From contig OX485805.1 in assembly GCA_950295325.1 (NCBI GenBank), positions 34,397,501 to 34,461,500 on the forward strand: 64,000 nt of DNA. Direction: 5' to 3'. Below are positions 12,501 to 22,679 of this stretch, in pieces (the stretch's first letter is position 1; each line of letters starts with the position of its first letter). The position numbers and the translations under genes were made by a program. The DNA is from Polytrichum commune. Taxonomy: Eukaryota; Streptophyta; Polytrichopsida; Polytrichales; Polytrichaceae. Below the pieces are notes generated by a model. It did not search any database, was not told the DNA's origin, and saw only the letters and a program-made list of their open reading frames with translations.

Positions 12501-15421
12501 TCATTCAACATGGGTTGCTTCTTCTGCGATCCGAGCAAGGTTGTTTTTTGCAAAAGCTATGTACTTTTGAGGGATGGACACTGATCCACTATGATTTTTC
12601 CGTGGTTTCCATGCTATGAATATGGAATCTGTATCTACCCAAGATGGACCGTGCTCAGAATCCACCTTCCACCGAAAGTGTTGGTTTGTATCCCAGCCTG
12701 TATAATGCCGAACAACATCTTCATTCCGTGTTGTCGGTCGGTAGTACTCTACTTGTATTTGTCGAAAATGAGGGCTAGAAGTTATAAAATTTGGTTTGGA
12801 CAAAGCTCTTGCCACCCACACTAGCTTTGCATATGTCTCATCTCCAGGGCGCAAAATGAGCATATAACCTTCATGACAATCCACTGCAATGTGGAAAGAT
12901 GGTGGCGGACGACTACTAGCAGGCCCCACGTAATGGTCGTCCACATCAAACTCCTCTCGAACCTCTCCATTTTCCAAAAGACTAGCCTCCGAAGGTTGTA
13001 CATTGACACGTGTTTGTGGCCAAAACCCATGCCTTAAAGTAAGGGGTGTATGTGAGGCCAAACCACCCACCCTTAAGCGTCCTAGTCCGGGTGACGGAAT
13101 GGGGATCACATTCATGTTCACATAACTCCCTCTTCCCATGTTTGTACAAATCCATTTCATTCCCCATCAACTCTTGCACACCAATTTATTCCATAATACG
13201 AATACAAGCATTGAAAAATGTTTTTCTATATTTATTCTCTTCCTCCTACATTAATTCACAACCCCCACACTCAAATCCTCACTAAGCTTATCCCCTCATG
13301 ATTATAAACTTAAATGATATAAGTCTAAATAATATAAGTTGAATACAACGAGCTAAGCTCCAAATGCCTCAACCCAAAAACTACTCCTAACAAGTGTCAA
13401 TTAACTTCAATGCTAATTAGTCTTGGTTCTTCACCTCAAGACCTTGCACACACCCGTGCTCCTTTCTTGCTTCCCACACACCCACACTCATAACACGTGG
13501 GGTGCCAAGGAACACAAAGGAAAGAGAGGATGAGAGAGGGAAAAGTGAGGGTTTATATAGTGAGTTGAGAGGGAGTAGGTGAGCACTCCCAAGGCTCAAG
13601 ATAAGCCTTTTGATCCTTTGCTACTTTGTAGGCTCTCATCCTATCCTCTAAGCCTTCAACTCTTAAACCAACAACTTAGGTCCTAATTCAAACATTTAAA
13701 TCAAGAAGCTACCCTTGGTTCACCATACACTACGCTCACCTAACAAAGGAATTTTCTTCACACCCCTTAATTTTTAATCAACTACTCCACACGAGCCTAA
13801 GACCTAAACATAACTTCATTCAAGCTTTTTTTTTTAATATTTTTGTGAATAATCATAAAACATCAAAACATAACTTCTAATGGTTTCGAAGAGTTAAGAA
13901 CACATGTGAGCACCATTTTGGGCTCACAATGTATCTTGATGAAGGTTTGTCAAAGCGCCACGAACACGTGTCCAATATTGTATCCAACTTCCGTAACGAA
14001 GCCAACACAATCCACCAACATCCGCTACCCTCAAACTCTCCCAATATTGTATGAAGCCTGATATGCCTTTACCAATGTCCTCCAAATTCTTCATGGGTAT
14101 TGGTTTGCAAGGCTTAGGCTCTCCGTCAGGCAACATCGTCCTTCCCTCCCCATCAACACGCCATACAAGGAGACCCTCTAGCGGGCTCCAGTCTTGTGAC
14201 GTGCACAACAACTTGTATTGCATGGCGGGGACACCATCGTCACGCACGTAGAACCAAAATTGTTGTGCCTTCGTATGCCCGATCAATCGGTGAGCTCCGC
14301 TTCGAATATACGGTTCTATAAATGCCTTGAAGTCGGGAACCTCCTCGATCATATGGGGGATGACGGGAATGTTCTCCAAATCCATGTACGACTTCATCAA
14401 CAATGGGATCGTTGGAAAATCCTCCTCGCGCAACTTCATGCTCCACCGCCCAAAAGATGCATCCATATCATCGTGCGTGTGGCCTACCAATAGAAAGGAC
14501 ACAAAAACCTCCTTGAAAATGCCTTTCGCAACCAATAACAACCAATATGCAAAAACATATCTACTTTTATTGTCCTTCGTACAATTGTCCAATTGGACAC
14601 GCAGAGTTGGGGGCAAATTCTTGGCAATCACATCTTCACTTGGTGGCTCCGGCAACGAGTGCACGCATACATCTCTTCCATCCAAGACCGCTTCATATAG
14701 AGGTGTTGATCCCGAGTTTTCAAATAACAATCTTGATGAATAGGACGGCGGTTTCTCCAAATCACGTAAAAGCTTTGCAAATGACCCTATCGTGTGGTTT
14801 GAATCCGCCGGATACAAATCAAGAGCAATGAGCATACTTCACATTACCATGTCCATGTGTATTCATTCCTGCAATGCGAACCCAATGGTTTAGTATTCAA
14901 CTATAACACAAAAAAATTCACATGGTGTACATTTGTCGCCCCAAGTACAAACCTAAAAGCACAAAATTGTGTTTAGGTAATGCAATGCAATTGTTATCAA
15001 AATCACCTGTAACCGATACAGGAGGCTTAAAAAGACCGTCCGTGGTTTTGGCATGGTCCATTTTGTCATGGACGATTGTAAGGACCTCCAAAGGCCTAGA
15101 GATGGACAAAGCTCTATTTGTGTAGTAATCATTACGGTGTGCCTCTTGCATGTTCACATGCTTGAAATAGTTCATTTGATGTGCGGCATAGGACTCTGTC
15201 CCCATGGTCTGTGCATCTTGAAGGCGTTTCAACTTCTCGCATTTGGAACAACGGGCAAATTTGTTGCCTCGTCTTTTTGTGATGTATTCGCTAAAGTTCG
15301 ATTTTTTGATTGCATTCAGTTTCGACAATGAAATTGGGTCCAACCCGGCCTTCTCGCCAACTGCGTTTACGTCCAACAATATGTCTTTCCATTTCGTGCA
15401 TGTAGGAAGAACCTTCTCCAC
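12501..15421 (-). pseudogene. DUF7869-like transposon-associated protein, split by an LTR
   Basis: Exon 15421-14953 encodes a Cys-x2-Cys segment (ARCSKCEKLKRL) and DKMDHAKT. An intron (14952-14869) follows, then exon 14868-12501 carrying the hallmark block LLVGHTHDDMDASFGRWS and a long C-terminal region ending at 12501. This resembles DUF7869-containing proteins, abundant, uncharacterised and transposon-like in plants; I infer the family from the GHTHxDxD block. Two lesions are visible: a one-base shift near 14836, where the spliced frame meets a stop, and a solo LTR at 13051-13928 inserted between codons for ...HQDT and PLTLRH.... Deleting the LTR plus one target copy restores a continuous frame across the junction. 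Upstream exons beyond 15421 were not resolved. Confidence 0.65.
13051..13928 (-). mobile_element. Solo LTR (family 1, 878 bp), minus orientation
   Basis: Read on the minus strand it starts TGTGAGCCCAAAATGGTGCT and ends TTTGGCCTCACA, the same ends as the copies at 19091-21488 and 43490-45028. Flanks are GTGTA (13046-13050) and ATGTA (13929-13933), a 5-bp target duplication with one mismatch. No internal gag/pol is present, so it is a solo LTR. It interrupts the DUF7869-like coding exon. Confidence 0.88.
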
Positions 15422-15963
15422 AAAACACTATATTCGTTAAATTAAGACTTTTTGGGCATTTTGAGACATTCACATAAATAAGAACAAGGATAAATGGAAC
15501 ACATATTGGAGAAAGTTGTAAGATGCGAACACTTTGAAGCGGGTGTTTAGACCAAGAACCCCATATATAACTCATATTTGTGATGGTTTAGGTTGGGCAA
15601 CCCAAACCTTAGACCAAATTGAAGGGGAAACCTTAAAACATTCATATTATTGCACACAAAATATTAGAGCTTGTATGAATGTGGTTTAGGTAGGGCAATC
15701 CAAACCATAGATCTTATTGAAGGGTTAATATGTTAACCAATATAATATTACATACAAAATATTCCAAACTCATATTTGTGATGGTTTAGGTAGGGCAATC
15801 CAAACCTTAGACCATATGGAAGGGGAAATCATGTGACACTTATATTATTGCAAATAGAACATACAAAGTATGGCATGTAAAATGCATAGCATGCTAACAC
15901 CACACATCCATTGGATAGTGCGACCCAAAATGATGTTGCCTATGCCCCAAAACCCTACGCCTA
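15422..15963. repeat. Three-copy tandem repeat, about 100-bp unit
   Basis: Between about 15560 and 15865 a unit containing GGTTTAGGTAGGGCAATCCA occurs three times at roughly 100-bp spacing with moderate divergence. It lies upstream (minus-strand sense) of the first visible DUF7869 exon, in sequence that may be an intron. The rest of the stretch shows nothing else. Confidence 0.7.
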
Positions 15964-15970
15964 CTATGGC

Positions 15971-16300
15971 CTATCTAGCCTCGGAGACTGCCTCTTTTTC
16001 TTTTGTTTTTTTTTCTTTTGCCTCTTTTTCTTTTGCTGCGGCTTCTTTTGCTTGCATTGCTTCAACATTCCTGAAAATCTCCGCCCCGCGACTATAGCCA
16101 TTCTTGGGGTGACCGCCATCAATAACACATTTTGGATTCCGTCGGCCGCCCGAATTATACGACGAAGAATTCGAATACGATGAAGTGGACTGTCTTGCAT
16201 TTCTAGTCATGGAGTAGAAACGCTCCAACTCGACGGATGCCCTAGCCTGCATAGGTTTACGGGTGGAAGCAACATGCAACGCGTCAATGCAAGAACACAT
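15971..16300 (-). CDS. Coding-like exon, Lys/Glu-rich C-terminus
   Basis: An open minus-strand frame of 109 codons with serine/asparagine-rich text (SSYSNSSSYNSGG) followed by a Lys/Glu/Ala-rich helix-forming tail (EAAAKEKEAKEKKTKEKEA). It sits between the HAD-like exon and the DUF7869-like gene on the same strand, so it may be an exon of either or of a larger mobile element. I do not recognise the product and the ends are uncertain. Confidence 0.3.
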   Translation of the reverse strand: MCSCIDALHVASTRKPMQARASVELERFYSMTRNARQSTSSYSNSSSYNSGGRRNPKCVIDGGHPKNGYSRGAEIFRNVEAMQAKEAAAKEKEAKEKKTKEKEAVSEAR

Positions 16301-16331
16301 GTGTTAGTTTAGGGAGGAAGACCCAAACGTG

Positions 16332-16790
16332 TCACACGTTCATTTTTAAAGTGCGGGATGATTGTAATGCGCGGTTAACCATGTTTGGGGGGGGGGGGTT
16401 CACCTTGTCACCGGGGGCGTTCCCGTCGGAGTTGGCGAGGAGGGGCAATGCGTCCCGCAAAGGAATAGGAAGGGTGCCACTCTTCACAGGCCGAGCGTCC
16501 ATCCGCAGCCGCCGTTGAGGTGTAATATGGCTGCTGGGTCGAGAGGGGGATGTCCATACGCATTTGCGATCTATGCCCTTGAGCGGCGACAGGGACGCAG
16601 ATCGCCGGAAGATTTGCTTGGGTGGGGGGCTATCGACGACGCCGGCGTCAAGAGGCTCCTTGGAGTAGTCAATGGTGGACGCGGCGTCGTAAACGGTCTC
16701 GTAGAAGAAGCTCCCCAAGTTTGACTCGCTGACGATGTCAATCGAGGGCTCCAAACGCTGGAGCCAAAATTGAAACAAAACAAAACCCAA
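16332..16790 (-). CDS. Coding-like exon downstream of HAD phosphatase-like gene
   Basis: A minus-strand frame with a plausible acceptor just before QRLEPSIDIVSESNLG (about 16760) and a donor near 16403, immediately before a poly-C tract (minus sense). Acidic and Pro/Ser-rich text (VDSPPPKQIFRR) without a known domain. It has the same strand and GC-rich codon use as the HAD-like exon upstream, so it may belong to the same transposon-borne transcription unit. Not recognised. Confidence 0.3.
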   Translation of the reverse strand: MGFVLFQFWLQRLEPSIDIVSESNLGSFFYETVYDAASTIDYSKEPLDAGVVDSPPPKQIFRRSASLSPLKGIDRKCVWTSPSRPSSHITPQRRLRMDARPVKSGTLPIPLRDALPLLANSDGNAPGDKVNPPPPNMVNRALQSSRTLKMNV

Positions 16791-16894
16791 AGGAAAGGGG
16801 GGAGATAGAGCGCATGAAAATCACTATACAAATGAAGCATATATTACACACAGTGGGCGGGCACACACACACACATACAAACACACGTAGTGCC

Positions 16895-17707
16895 TCAAAT
16901 GAGCTTGTTAAATTTTGCGTGTGAGAACAACTCTCTGTACAAATGGTCTCGTGGATCCAAGTATCTCTCGCCTATTGGATTATTCCTAACAAAATTGTTT
17001 ACGGGTAGTCCGCTTCCCCAGAGCGCCTGGAGGTATTTACTAAGGTCTAACAAAAATCGGTCCCGGACCTTCTCGACCGTCCACGTAGGGCAAACTATGA
17101 AGTTGGCCGTCGGGTTCAACATGTTTTTGGCGGCGCTATCGTCCACCATGAGCGTGTTCTCGCGGGTGGGACGGACGTCGTAGGGAACGCCTATCAAGGA
17201 CGGACGCTGGTCCCAAAAAATGGGCTTCAAGACCTTGAGATATTGGGGGGAAGCGGGGTTGTTTGGTTTTTTGACGACTTTGCCGTCCGGTGTGTACAAT
17301 ATTCTACAGGTTTCCTGTGCTAGGACCATGCACGGGGGCTCGATGCCCTTGAAGATGAACTCCACGACGGCATTGGTGTTCTCGGCCTTCATGGAGCTCC
17401 ACACGACCACCCACCATCGTTGTTGGGCGATCTGGAGGAAGGTCCGAAGCCACGGGCGGAGGTGAACTAGCTTGCTCTTTATGAACGTGGGCGGCCCGTC
17501 GTAATTAGCGTCCTCGGGCTTGCAAAAGGGCACCGTGGGGGTCCTAGGGCAATGAACGCATTGGACGAGGACCCCGTTCAGGTCTAACACCAGGAATCGT
17601 TTCTTCGGCAGCGGGCTCGGGGCGGGTAAAACTGGGGGGGCCGCCGTGCTGCCCTCTCCACTCCTTGGAGAAGAGCGTCCGGGAGCCGCTACGCTATGCT
17701 CCGAGCC
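16895..17707 (-). CDS. FCP1/SCP-like HAD phosphatase domain exon
   Basis: The exon begins after a good acceptor at 17708-17709 and ends at a stop at 16895-16897. It contains KKRFLVLDLNGVLVQC, the HAD motif I in its plant DxNG form (the second acidic residue of DxDx is Asn), WVVVWSSMKAENTNAVV (motif II region) and TLMVDDSAAKNMLNP (motif III/IV, double Asp). These features match the plant 'LDxNGLL' branch of NLI-interacting-factor/TIM50-like HAD proteins, which dephosphorylate phosphoproteins when active. It lies among transposon-type ORFs with similar codon use, so it may be a captured or transposon-resident gene. N-terminal exons upstream of 17707 were not found. Confidence 0.6.
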   Translation of the reverse strand, partial: GSEHSVAAPGRSSPRSGEGSTAAPPVLPAPSPLPKKRFLVLDLNGVLVQCVHCPRTPTVPFCKPEDANYDGPPTFIKSKLVHLRPWLRTFLQIAQQRWWVVVWSSMKAENTNAVVEFIFKGIEPPCMVLAQETCRILYTPDGKVVKKPNNPASPQYLKVLKPIFWDQRPSLIGVPYDVRPTRENTLMVDDSAAKNMLNPTANFIVCPTWTVEKVRDRFLLDLSKYLQALWGSGLPVNNFVRNNPIGERYLDPRDHLYRELFSHAKFNKLI

Positions 17708-18173
17708 CTGCGGATACGATCGAGAGAAAACGGTGGGCGACTTATGTCATGCTATGACCAAATGCAACATTAAAAAAACGAGTGTTCTCGGTGCAAACAC
17801 AAAACATTTGATTCATTTTGGAGGGGGTGCAACAAGGGATACAAGGGATACAAGAGCATACAAAATACATTCAAACACAATATACAAGTATATAGGAGTC
17901 AAAAATGATGATTGTATTATATACAATGCTCTATGTACATCTTGATTGGGGGGGAGCCGCGTTGAACGATGCGTTCAAACTAGCCTAGTTCTACATCTAA
18001 CAAAATTTGAAGAGACGCGCCGCTGTGATGAAGACTTCGTCCCAAGCCGGGATAGGTGGACGAACGAATGGTCGTTGGGGGTGACGAAGGGCGCAAGTGC
18101 CGGGGGGGGGGGGGTCGCGTAAGTTCGTCCTAGCTAGGGGACACGACCAAGGCAAGAAGTCAAAGACCCAGGG
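17708..18173. other. Non-coding stretch upstream of HAD-like exon
   Basis: Holds short A-rich simple repeats (ACAAGGGATACAAGGGATAC near 17830), a G run near 18103-18115, and no convincing exon. It may be intron of the HAD-like gene. Confidence 0.4.
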
Positions 18174-18571
18174 AGTTTGGGTCGACCGACCCAAACTGAG
18201 TGGGGTCAGTGCATTACCTCGCCTTGGTCGTGCCTTGACGACGTTGATGCCGGCATCGCGTGCGCTACCCCACCTCTGTCACCGCCGACTCCAACGACGA
18301 CGTCAGCCGCAACCTGCTCCTGCAAAGGCTGACTATCAGGCCTTTGTCCCAACCCAACCTCCGCATGCGCATCATGCATTGGTTCATCGACTGGGTTAGG
18401 AGTAGAGGTATCACTAGGCCCTTGCGGGCCTTCAACATCTAGCATAGGCTCGTCAACCGGGGTCTGATGGGGGACGGGGTTTGGGTCGGCCGACCCAAAC
18501 CCTGCTGCTTAGCTCGGGTCGCTCTGGGATGCTGCAACGTCGGCAATGTTTGGGTCGGACGACCCAAACAT
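18174..18571. repeat. Three copies of a GTTTGGGTCG palindrome in a GC-rich ORF
   Basis: Palindromes at 18174-18197, 18477-18502 and 18546-18571 share the arm GTTTGGGTCG. The second is a perfect 26-bp palindrome (half-site GGGTTTGGGTCGG); the others have a mismatch only at the centre. On the minus strand two of them encode FGS(A/S)DPN in the frame of the surrounding Pro-rich ORF. Confidence 0.85.
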
Positions 18572-19090
18572 GTGGGGATCGTCCCGCTGGTTGTGTGGGG
18601 GCAAGAGGATGGGAGGCTGGAGCGGCGGGGGTGCCAACGAGCTGGACGCTCCGGGGACGCGCCAAAGGTTGGGGTCGTCCACCTGCTGGACAGGCGCGTA
18701 AGGGCGGGCGTGCGGCTGCAACAAATGCGCGAAGCTGAAGGAATGCTCCAACGCCGGCCGCGGGCGGATATCGTATGGAGGGAAGCCTGCGGGCAAGTGA
18801 GGGAATGAACTCGGGGGAGCCATCACCAATCCCTACGCCAGCATGCCCTGGATCACTTGCGTGATGAGCTACGCTTGGGATGGAGGTTGGGCCATCGCCC
18901 TTTGCCGCTCTTGCTCCAACAGGAGAGCCCTCAACTCTGCGACTTCGTTGCGGACCGAGGGTTCCTCGGCGGTGGCCCTCTGCAATCGCAAACGCTGCTC
19001 CTCGTCTCTGAGCATTTTCGCGTTCGCCTCCTCCACGGTGAGGTCCTCCGGTTTCACCCTTACATTCCCGGCGAACGCTCTGGGGGAGGC
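18206..19090 (-). pseudogene. Coiled-coil / Pro-rich ORF, 3' part, broken
   Basis: One minus-strand frame runs through about 880 bp, interrupted by stops at 18869-18871 and about 18833, before 18479 and at 18206. It starts with PRAFAGNVRVKPEDL, then a Glu/Arg/Leu-rich coiled coil (AELRALLLEQERQRAMAQ), then Pro/Gln/His-rich text. Its 5' continuation lies beyond the solo LTR, ending ...AKRLRSDPAS at 21494. Removing the LTR and one GAGGC copy joins the two in frame. The product is not recognised; the layout resembles plant transposon accessory proteins. Confidence 0.5.
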
Positions 19091-21488
19091 TGTGAGGCCA
19101 AACCCACCACCCTTTAGCGTCCTAGTCCGGGTGATGGCTTTGAGAATCACATTCAATTCCTAATATCATAATGTGGATTGTTGTATGGCTCTTATGTCCT
19201 AGGTACTAACTTCAACTCAACTTGCTTTGTTATTGTGAGCATCGTTGCTCGTAGTGGAATTTGATTTCTCAAGGGTCCAACCCGCGGCCTTGGCCACACA
19301 TGCCCTTAAAGAGATCCCTCTAGACTTCTTGATTTTTACTTCCTTTATCTTGTCCTTGCTAGGATCCTCCACATTCTCCATTAATTATGCACGTGATTTA
19401 TTCCAACCAAAGAATACGAGTGTTTAAAAACACTTACCTCAATGGGTAACCACCAACTCATTCAAGAGTCACACACACTTCTACTTTCCTAATGAATCCA
19501 ACTTTACCTAAGAACCAAGATGGCATGAAAAAATCTAGTGTGGTCTAGCAATCCCGCAAGGGATTAGCCTAACTACCCCCCCCCCATAGTAGCCTAACTT
19601 ATTTAAGCTAACGAATTAGCCTTAGGCCCAGCAGAAATACCATCCAGCAGCCTTGGCCCAGCAGAAATACAGTCCAGCAGCCTTGCTATCGTGGCCTTGG
19701 CCCAGCAGAAATACAGTTCAACAGCCTTACTGTCGTGGCTTTGGCCCAGCAGAAATACAATCCAGCAACCTTGGCTCCTTGGCCTTGGCCCAGCAGAAAT
19801 ATAGTCCAGCAGCCTTGCTGCCGTGGCCTTGGCCCAACAGAAATACAGTCCAGCAGCCTTGTTGTAGTGGCCTTGGCCCAGCAGAAATACAGTCCAGCAG
19901 CCTTGCTGCCGTGGCCTTGGCCCACCAGAAATACAGTCCAGCAGCCTTGGCTCCTTGGCCTTGGCCCAGCAAAAATACAGTCCAGCAGCCTTGTTGTCGT
20001 GGCCTTGGCCCAGCAGAAATGCAATCCAGCAACCTTGGCCTTGGCCCAACAGAAATACAGTCCAGCAGCCTTGCTGCCGTGGCCTTGGCCCAGCAGAAAT
20101 ACAGTCAGCAGCCTTGGCTCCTTGGCCTTGGCCCAGCAAAAATACAGTCCAGCAGCCTTGTTGTCGTGGCCTTGGCCCAGCAGAAATGCAATCCAGCAAC
20201 CTTGGCCTTGGCCCAACAGAAATACAGTCCAGCAGCCTTGCTGCCGTGGCCTTGGCCCAGCAGAAATACAGTCAGCAGCCTTGGCTCCTTGGCCTTGGCC
20301 CAGCAAAAATACAGTCCAGCAGCCTTGTTGTCGTGGCCTTGGCCCAGCAGAAATGCAATCCAGCAACCTTGGCCTTGGCCCAACAGAAATACAGTCCAGC
20401 AGCCTTGCTGCCGTGGCCTTGGCCCAGCAGAAATACAGTCCAGCAGCCTTGGCTCCTTGGCCTTGGCCCAGCAAAAATACAGTCCAGCAGCCTTGTTGTC
20501 GTGGCCTTGGCCCAGCAGAAATACAATCTAGCAACCTTGGCTCCTTGGCCTTGGCCCAACAGAAATACAGTCCAGCAGCCTTGCTGCCGTGGCCTTGGCC
20601 CAGCAGAAATACAGTCCAGCAGCCTTGGCTCCTTGGCCTTGGCCCAGCAAAAATACAGTCCAGCAGCCTTGTTGTCGTGGCCTTGGCCCAACAGAAATAC
20701 AATCCAGCAACCTTGGCTCCTTGGCCTTGGCCCAGCAGAAATACAGTCCAGCAGCCTTGCTGCCGTGGCCTTGGCCCAGCAAAAATACAATCCAGCAACC
20801 TTGGCTCCTTGGCCTTGGCCCAGCAGAAATACAGTCCAGCAGCCTAATCTAAGTCATGAACTACTCTAAGTCATGAACTAATCCAACACCCTACTTTCAC
20901 TAACTACCACCTAATCACTACATGCAATCTTAAGCTTTAAGAGCTCACTCACTTGGGAGGCCTTGAGAGAGAGAGCTTAAATAATTGACTTCACTAAAAC
21001 TAATAACCCACACACGTGGCTCAAGCTCTTAGGAGCTTGCTCCCTTGAGAGCGCTTGATGGAGAGAGTGGTAAATGAGAGAGAAAACACCTTAAGTAGCA
21101 AAGAGGGAGAGAGGGAGAGAGAGGTGAGGATAGGGTGAGAGGATTAGCACCTCCAATCACAATCCCTTAACCTTCACCTCCAAAGTAGGGACTAATCCCC
21201 ATCCACCAAGCTTCCTTCTTCCTAAACTAACAAGGTGGATCCAAAAGTGGGCATTTAACCCGCGGAGCTCACCTTGCTTCACCTTACCCCCTACTCACAT
21301 TATCAAGGCATACTCTTATTGAAATCAAACCTTGAAATAATCACACAACACCACCTAATGCCTAAAGTTAAATCCACACCACACTTCACTCTTTTTATGT
21401 TTTGTGAATAATCATAACACATCAAAGTCAAACTAAAATTGGTTTCGAAGAGTTAATCACCACATGTGGGCACCATTTTGGGCTCACA
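19091..21488 (-). mobile_element. Solo LTR (family 1, 2398 bp), minus orientation
   Basis: Plus-strand ends are TGTGAGGCCAAACCCACC and TTTTGGGCTCACA. Flanking 5-mers are GAGGC (19086-19090) and GAGGC (21489-21493), a perfect target duplication. It is much longer than the 878-bp relative at 13051 because of an internal 44-bp minisatellite (19620-20850). It contains no retroviral genes. Confidence 0.92.
19620..20850. repeat. 44-bp minisatellite inside the LTR
   Basis: About 28 copies of a unit containing CCTTGGCCCAGCAGAAATAC, with two alternating variants (GCTGCCGTGG and GCTCCTTGG) and several shortened units. It produces long spurious open frames on both strands. The position is within the transcribed/variable middle of the solo LTR. 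Confidence 0.9.
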
Positions 21489-21493
21489 GAGGC

Positions 21494-21860
21494 AGGATCC
21501 GACCTCAGCCTCTTGGCGAGTTCCATGTCGTCCTCGTCCGTGGAGCTTATTGCGATCGTCTCCTCCACCGCATAGTCGTCGTACAACTTCTTCCCCTTCA
21601 GCCTTCTCCGCTCCCTGAAGGTGGTTGTCGCGTCCCTCGAGTACATGTCCTTCGCGTCGTCCACCGTCAACGCGGGCACCAGCCTGCTCTACGGCGTGGC
21701 AGCCCGCATGGCGGACGAGGCTTGTATGCGAGCGGTGAGCCGAGAGCCGAGAGCCGAGAGCGGCGATTTGGAGAGCGGAGAACGGAAATGTGGTAAAAAT
21801 AGGATAGATTCTGCATTAAATTTAGAATTCCCTAAAATAGTAAAAGAATGTAGTTAGAAT
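21494..21860 (-). pseudogene. Coiled-coil / Pro-rich ORF, 5' part
   Basis: Minus-strand coding-like sequence (TVDDAKDMYSRDATTTFRER, KKLYDDYAVEE, STDEDDMELAKRLRSD) that ends exactly at the LTR insertion and continues in frame at 19090. Its 5' side begins after a CTCTCGGCTC/CTCTCCGCTC repeat tract and the string GCTCGCATAC at 21722-21783, the same tract found beside coding fragments at 40.26 kb. The function is not recognised. Confidence 0.45.
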
Positions 21861-22274
21861 ATTCCAGATTCTGCCAAAAATATAAATTTTTTGGGACCTA
21901 TTTCCGTGGAAAGTGTGGGCACTAAATAAAATAAATGCCTTGAATTTGAAATGGTCTAATTTAGTTTGAGAACCGTGAAGTGCCAAAATGATCGTAAAAT
22001 TGTGATATAATAATTAAGTAGATGATGAAAACCAATGATAATCCCAATATGTATAGAGACACATGATACGGTTGAGTATTGTAATCCAACTTTTTGAGCT
22101 GAATAAAAATAATCCATGGGATTATATTTATTATATTTTTGAGCTGACAATATTTAATTATTCAATGAAAATCTTATATCACTTAGTATATGGTGTACTC
22201 TATTAGACACATGGATGAATAGGCACTACTTCATCTATCATGTTGATGGGAGAAAGGGACACTTAGAGTAAATC
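21861..22274. other. Intergenic, no gene seen
   Basis: AT-rich sequence without open frames of interest or clear repeats, between the split coiled-coil ORF and a solitary SWIM-finger fragment. Confidence 0.45.
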
Positions 22275-22628
22275 CTAGGCCCGATCTAAAGGGTGAGTTA
22301 AAATTCCACTCTCGAGAATAACTTTGACCTCGTTGAAGCTGAAGGTTGGCGCGTGGATGAAAAGGTCTACATCAGGATTGCGATGGCAGACCTTTAAAAA
22401 AATATAGTAAACATGCTTGCAATACGAGAATTGACTCCGCCCTCGAAAGTTTGTCATTGTCTTCTTGGATGCAGGGCAGGTGCAACCCGGGAGGGAACTG
22501 ATGGTGATGTGGTATTCTGTCACGTCGGGTGGCGTCATCGAGTCTAGCGTAATGATGCAGCCATGGCCAGGGTGAGGAATCATCGTCACCGAGCGGAGTT
22601 GAGCTTTGAGGGAATCCGCAGAGCCCAT
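22275..22628 (-). pseudogene. SWIM zinc-finger fragment of a MULE-type protein
   Basis: A 117-codon frame holds a complete SWIM pattern, CTCP ... YCKHVYYIF, with the same flanking text as the C-terminus of the MULE at 371-4004 (ITISSLPGCTCP versus VTIGDIPHCTCP; FIHAPTFSFNEV versus FIHAPTYTYNEV). The catalytic core is absent, so this is a 3'-end remnant of a related element. It lies about 50 bp from the start of the 234-bp palindrome array. Confidence 0.7.
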
Positions 22629-22679
22629 GGATAACCGCTGCTAAGGGTTTGGACGGGTTGCAGTGCGCTTAACGAGCTT

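Noticed and set aside
19653-20869. Long open frames (up to about 370 codons) on both strands
   Set aside because: They follow the 44-bp minisatellite in several frames at once and have no non-repeat sequence; repeat artefact.
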